DNA of 64,000 nucleotides from Streptomyces sp. NBC_01446 (GTDB lineage Bacteria; Actinomycetota; Actinomycetes; Streptomycetales; Streptomycetaceae): NCBI RefSeq assembly GCF_026340095.1, contig NZ_JAPEPO010000001.1, forward strand, positions 806,001 to 870,000. Direction: 5' to 3'. The notes under the pieces were generated by a model. It had not been told where the DNA came from and did not search any database. It saw only the letters and a program-made list of their open reading frames with translations. Positions 60,538 to 64,000 of this stretch are shown one piece after another (within the stretch, counting starts at the first letter, position 1; each line of letters starts with the position of its first letter). Position numbers and translations under genes: made by a program.

Positions 60538-61746
60538 TCAGCCCTGGTGGAAGTAGTCGGCGTCGATCTCGCCGGCCAGTCGGGTACGCAGTTCCGCGGA
60601 GAAGCGGAGCACGGCGCCCAGCGGCCGGTGGTGGATGGCGGCTCGGTTGGTCTGGCCGTCCGCATTCTTGGTCAGGATGGTGACGCCCTCGATCGGCAGA
60701 CCGCCGAACGCGGTGGCCTCCCACGCCAGGTATGTTCGCGGACCGTCGACGGTCTCCTCAGTGAAGCGGAGCGACTCGTAGATCACGCTCGCCGTGCCCA
60801 TCACCTTTTTCACCTGGTCGCGGCCTTCCACCGGACGGGTCAAAACGCTCGCCTCCAGGACCACGTCCTCGGTGAACGCCTCACCGAACGCGTCGGCGGA
60901 CTTCTGCGCGAAGGCGTTCGTCCACCCCTGTGGACGCGGGGTGTTCGCGGCGGGGACGCCCTCGGAACCGAGGGCCTCGGCGAGGAGACGGTCGAGGCGG
61001 GTGGCGACGTCGGCCGCCTGCTCGATGTGGGCCCAGTGCCCGGCCTCGGCCACCGATACCGCTGTCACGTCGGTGAATCGGGGCGCGATCGCATTGTTGA
61101 CCATGTCCTCGGTGACGAACCCGTCGCCCTCGCCGCGGACGATGAGCACCGGGCCTTGGTAGGCACTCGGCCGTTCGCCGAGGGGGTGTCCGGTGTTCCA
61201 GCAGTCGGCGAGGGCGCGGACGACTTCCGGACGCAGACGCCGGCCGGTCGCCACCAGCCGGTCGAGCTCGGCCTCCGGGAACGCCACGGACAGCTGATTG
61301 CGTACGCCCCGCTGCCCGTCCGCGTCGCCGCCCAGCGAGCGGAACTGCTCGATCATCTCGTCGGGCAGATGTACGCCCGCGAGGGAGACCGGGGTCACCA
61401 GCATGAGTCCGCGGACCCGGTCGGGCCGCTGGACCGCGACGAGTTCGGCCACGGCTGCACCCATGCTCTGGCCGACGATCACGAAAGGCTTGCCGAGGGC
61501 GTCGACCACCGCGCCCACCTCGTCGGCGAACCGGTCGTAGTCGTAGGGGCCGTCCGCCGTGTCGCGGTCGCCGCAGCCGGCCAGGTCGAGTGTGACGCAC
61601 TCGATGCCGGGTGTGGTGAGTTGGGGGATCAGGCGGTCCCAGGCGTACTGGTCATCGAGGAAACCGTGGACGAACACCACGGCCAGGTCTCCGTCGCCAC
61701 TGCGCCGATACCGTACGTCGGTGTCGGTGACGCGTTCCGTCTTCAT
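60538..61746 (-). CDS. Alpha/beta hydrolase fused to a SnoaL-like domain
   Basis: A 402-residue two-domain protein from the ATG at 61746. Residues 1-265 are an alpha/beta hydrolase: oxyanion strand VVFVHGFLDDQYAWD, nucleophile Ser in VIVGQSMGAAVAEL, acid Asp in VRGEGDGFVTEDM and base His in AEAGHWAHIEQ. Residues 275-402 form an NTF2/SnoaL-like domain (NAFAQKSADAFGEAFTEDVV, YLAWEATAFGGLPIEGVTIL). The fusion suggests that hydrolysis and a following isomerisation or binding step act on one substrate. It is first in an operon with the second alpha/beta hydrolase. Substrate unknown. Confidence 0.87.
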   Translation of the reverse strand: MKTERVTDTDVRYRRSGDGDLAVVFVHGFLDDQYAWDRLIPQLTTPGIECVTLDLAGCGDRDTADGPYDYDRFADEVGAVVDALGKPFVIVGQSMGAAVAELVAVQRPDRVRGLMLVTPVSLAGVHLPDEMIEQFRSLGGDADGQRGVRNQLSVAFPEAELDRLVATGRRLRPEVVRALADCWNTGHPLGERPSAYQGPVLIVRGEGDGFVTEDMVNNAIAPRFTDVTAVSVAEAGHWAHIEQAADVATRLDRLLAEALGSEGVPAANTPRPQGWTNAFAQKSADAFGEAFTEDVVLEASVLTRPVEGRDQVKKVMGTASVIYESLRFTEETVDGPRTYLAWEATAFGGLPIEGVTILTKNADGQTNRAAIHHRPLGAVLRFSAELRTRLAGEIDADYFHQG

Positions 61747-61963
61747 GTAGGTCCTTACTGTCCGGGAACGGACGTCGCCCCGGAAGGGGTCCAGTCCTGG
61801 CTTTGGATGGGGGGAGTCGAGGGGGGTATTCGGTTGGACATGCGTTCAAGCGCTGCATCCGGTGGCCAAGATGTCTCCCGTGACCTGCGGATTCGCGAGG
61901 CGACGCGTTCGAGGAGCAGGACGCGGCGCTGTCCTCGGATCACGGGAGGGCGTGGTACGCCGC
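61747..61963. other. Gap between malic enzyme and hydrolase operon
   Basis: 217 bases without a recognisable gene; presumably holds the promoter of the hydrolase operon. No strong hairpin or operator stands out. Confidence 0.4.
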
Positions 61964-63151
61964 CTACACCCGGGCCACGCCGTCGCGCCGGGCCGCCTCG
62001 GCGACCACGGGGGCGACACGAGGGTCGAAGGGGGACGGGATGACGTGGTCGGGACGCGGCTCGTCGACGATCAGGGAGGCCAGGGCGTCCGCGGCGGCGA
62101 TCTTCATGCCCGGCGCGATGCGTGAGGCGCGGACGCGCAGGGCGCCGGCGAAGATGCCGGGGAAGGCGAGGACGTTGTTGATCTGGTTCGGGTAGTCACT
62201 GCGGCCGGTCGCCACGACGGACGCGTACTTGTGGGCGACATCGGGATGGATCTCGGGCGTGGGGTTTGCCATGGCGAAGACGAATGCTCCCTCCGCCATG
62301 GTGGCGACCGCGGTCTCGGGGACCGTGCCGCCGGAGACACCGATGAAGACATCGGCGCCGGCCAGGGCCTCCTCCAGAGTGCCGGTCCGTCCCGTCCGGT
62401 TCGTGTTCGCGGCGATGTCCCGCTTGATGTCGGTCAGGCCGGTACGGCCGGAGTGCAGGACGCCGACCGTGTCGGTGACCACGACATCGCCGATGCCTGC
62501 CTCCACGAGGATCTTGGCGATCGCGACGCCCGCCGCTCCCGCGCCCGATATGACCGCGCGCAGGTCGTCGAGATTCCGCCCGGTGAGACGGGCGGCGTTG
62601 CGCAGGGCCGCGAGGGTGACGACAGCCGTGCCGTGCTGGTCGTCGTGGAAGACCGGGATGTCGAGGCGCTCCTGGAGCTTGCGCTCGATCTCGAAGCACC
62701 GGGGCGCGGAGATGTCCTCCAGGTTGATGCCGCCGAAGGATGGTGCGAGGCGGGCGACGGTGTCGACGATCTCGTCCACGTCCGTGGTGGCGAGCGCGAT
62801 GGGCACGGCGTCCACGTCGCCGAACTGCTTGAACAGAACCGCTTTGCCCTCCATGACCGGCAGCGACGCCTGCGGGCCGATGTCGCCCAGGCCGAGCACC
62901 GCGGTGCCGTCCGTCACCACCGCGACGGTGTGCGAGACCCAGGTGTAGTCGTGTACGAGATCGGGCTGCTCGGCGATGGCTGTGCACACCTCGGCGACAC
63001 CGGGCGTGTATGCAAGTGAGAGGTCGTCAGGGCCACGTAGCGGCACCGTCGGGGTGATCGCCATCTTTCCCCCGCGGTGGAGCGCGAACACGGGCTCGTC
63101 GAGTCCTCCGGACCTGCGGGTCTGCGCCGACGTGACGCTTTCTGATTCCAC
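61964..63151 (-). CDS. NAD(P)-dependent malic enzyme
   Basis: A 395-residue malic enzyme of the short bacterial type, from a GTG at 63151 preceded by AAAGGA. It converts malate to pyruvate and CO2. Visible motifs are [12 protein letters not shown] near residue 45, [20 protein letters not shown], the metal-binding [29 protein letters not shown], and the nucleotide motif [16 protein letters not shown] near residue 195. Length and absence of a phosphotransacetylase-like tail match the Streptomyces and Bacillus short forms. A second housekeeping copy probably exists elsewhere; here it may supply pyruvate and NADPH for the adjacent oxidative catabolism. Confidence 0.95.
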   Translation of the reverse strand: MESESVTSAQTRRSGGLDEPVFALHRGGKMAITPTVPLRGPDDLSLAYTPGVAEVCTAIAEQPDLVHDYTWVSHTVAVVTDGTAVLGLGDIGPQASLPVMEGKAVLFKQFGDVDAVPIALATTDVDEIVDTVARLAPSFGGINLEDISAPRCFEIERKLQERLDIPVFHDDQHGTAVVTLAALRNAARLTGRNLDDLRAVISGAGAAGVAIAKILVEAGIGDVVVTDTVGVLHSGRTGLTDIKRDIAANTNRTGRTGTLEEALAGADVFIGVSGGTVPETAVATMAEGAFVFAMANPTPEIHPDVAHKYASVVATGRSDYPNQINNVLAFPGIFAGALRVRASRIAPGMKIAAADALASLIVDEPRPDHVIPSPFDPRVAPVVAEAARRDGVARV

Positions 63152-63627
63152 AACTGATTCCTTTGCTGGCGTGCCGTGCCCGTTCGCTCGGCACGATGCG
63201 GGAGGTCGGCCGACGTTGCCGTGTGCCGTGATCCCGTGCGGAGCGCCGCCGGGCAAGAGTGGCTTCGGGCGAAAGTGCCGTCGTCCGCCGGGCCGGGGAT
63301 GGTCGCCACGGGCGCTGTCAGGTCGGCGCTGGCTTTCGGTGGGTTGGTGGTTTCCTGAGGTGGCCCTCGACGCACGGGTCGCGCCGGCATCCCCGGTCCG
63401 GGGTGCGTCCGGCGGATCGTGGCGGGTTCCCGGCGTATGGCGAGGCGCTTCGCGGCGATGCGGGAACGCCCTGGCAGCACCGGTGACCGGAACACTCCGG
63501 CGGCGACGGCCGTACACCCGCGTCAGGCACCGCTCCCCGACCTGCGCCGGTGCCCGGCCCGCCCTGGTCCTCGGCCTGACCTGGTCTTCGTCGGACAAGC
63601 CCGGGACGGCGGGCGAGGACGTGGGGT
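63152..63627. promoter_or_regulatory. 476-base gap upstream of the malic enzyme gene
   Basis: Open frames here lack ribosome binding sites and recognisable domains, so I treat this as the malic enzyme promoter region following the tautomerase gene. No clear palindrome or terminator is visible. Confidence 0.4.
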
Positions 63628-64000
63628 TCACCAGCGCGGAACCTCTTCGGCCAGTTGCAGTTCGCCCCTTCCGAACGAGAAGCTCTCGTTCGGGACCGGG
63701 ATCAGGGCGATGAAGATGTCGTCGGGCGAGACACCGAGGGCCTCGACGACCAGCCTGTTGATGGCCGCGGTCACCGCCCGCTTGTCCTCCAGGGGCCGGT
63801 GGGCCCCGAGGAGAACCGTGATGATCATGGCCTCGGCGCTGCGCTGCATTCCCATGAACGTCGGGTCGAGGAACAGTTCGTCCTCGCCGTGTTCGCTGAT
63901 CATGATGAAGCGGTCGCCCTCGGGGATGCCGAGCCCCTGCACCAGCGACTGGTTGAGCGCGTCGGCGAGCGCGCGCTTCTGCTGCGACGAGAAGCGGTTG
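63628..64000 (-). CDS. Tautomerase-family protein, 5' end outside window
   Basis: The frame is open to the right edge and reads NRFSSQQKRALADALNQSLV, IPEGDRFIMISEHGEDELFL and LEDKRAVTAAINRLVVEALG, ending at 63628. This is the second-half pattern of about 130-residue tautomerase-superfamily proteins (the ...GVPEDDxFxxI..H family), whose catalytic Pro1 would be encoded a few codons past 64000. Such enzymes ketonise dienols in ring or diacid catabolism. The conserved tail VSPDDIFIALIPVPNESFSF supports the call. Confidence 0.82.
   Translation of the reverse strand, partial: NRFSSQQKRALADALNQSLVQGLGIPEGDRFIMISEHGEDELFLDPTFMGMQRSAEAMIITVLLGAHRPLEDKRAVTAAINRLVVEALGVSPDDIFIALIPVPNESFSFGRGELQLAEEVPRW

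Overview
The window is high-GC DNA with strong G/C third-position codon bias, GGAGG-type ribosome binding sites and frequent GTG starts. Together with Tat-exported glycosidases, LacI-controlled sugar ABC operons, SpoIIE-type phosphatases, P450s and a bL37-like mini-protein, this points to Streptomyces or a close relative. The many transposase remnants, half-genes and frameshifts suggest an accessory region such as a chromosome arm or large linear plasmid. No tRNA, rRNA or CRISPR array was seen.

1-16.5 kb: plant-polysaccharide use. A minus-strand ABC uptake operon (binding protein, two permeases, GH39 glycosidase) faces a LacI regulator across two copies of one 13-bp palindrome. A GH95 fucosidase, a broken permease, a Gfo/Idh/MocA dehydrogenase with a ThuA-like protein, a wrecked second LacI gene with a matching palindrome, an MFS carrier and a GH3 glycosidase follow.

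16.7-23.5 kb: a compact plus-strand operon-like set: AP-endonuclease-type TIM barrel, DhaK-DhaL kinase, RpiB-type isomerase, GntP permease, beta-hydroxyacid dehydrogenase, GntR regulator. I infer import of a C5 sugar acid, oxidation and decarboxylation to erythrulose, then phosphorylation and isomerisation to erythrose 4-phosphate. This is the best candidate for an undescribed pathway.

23.5-30.2 kb: a mobile-element graveyard (tyrosine recombinase, group II intron reverse transcriptase, Tn3-like, IS5-like and DDE-integrase pieces) around a second exported GH95-like glycosidase and a truncated ABC ATPase.

30.2-44.7 kb: a potassium-related block with two KimA-like APC transporters, an orphan KdpB, a broken TrkA/RCK protein and a four-helix membrane sensor-like protein. 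Arrays of a seven-base motif (TTGACGC-like, about 11-bp period) lie before and after both kdpB and the second KimA-like gene. An intact IS1182-family element with CTAG duplications sits 10 bp before a small membrane-protein gene.

44.7-64 kb: more IS debris, then oxidative catabolism: tautomerase, SnoaL-like protein, zinc alcohol dehydrogenase, a ferredoxin-ferredoxin reductase fusion beside a P450, two alpha/beta hydrolases (one fused to a SnoaL-like domain), a malic enzyme and a tautomerase leaving the window. A five-domain SpoIIE-type signalling protein here has lost several phosphatase metal ligands.
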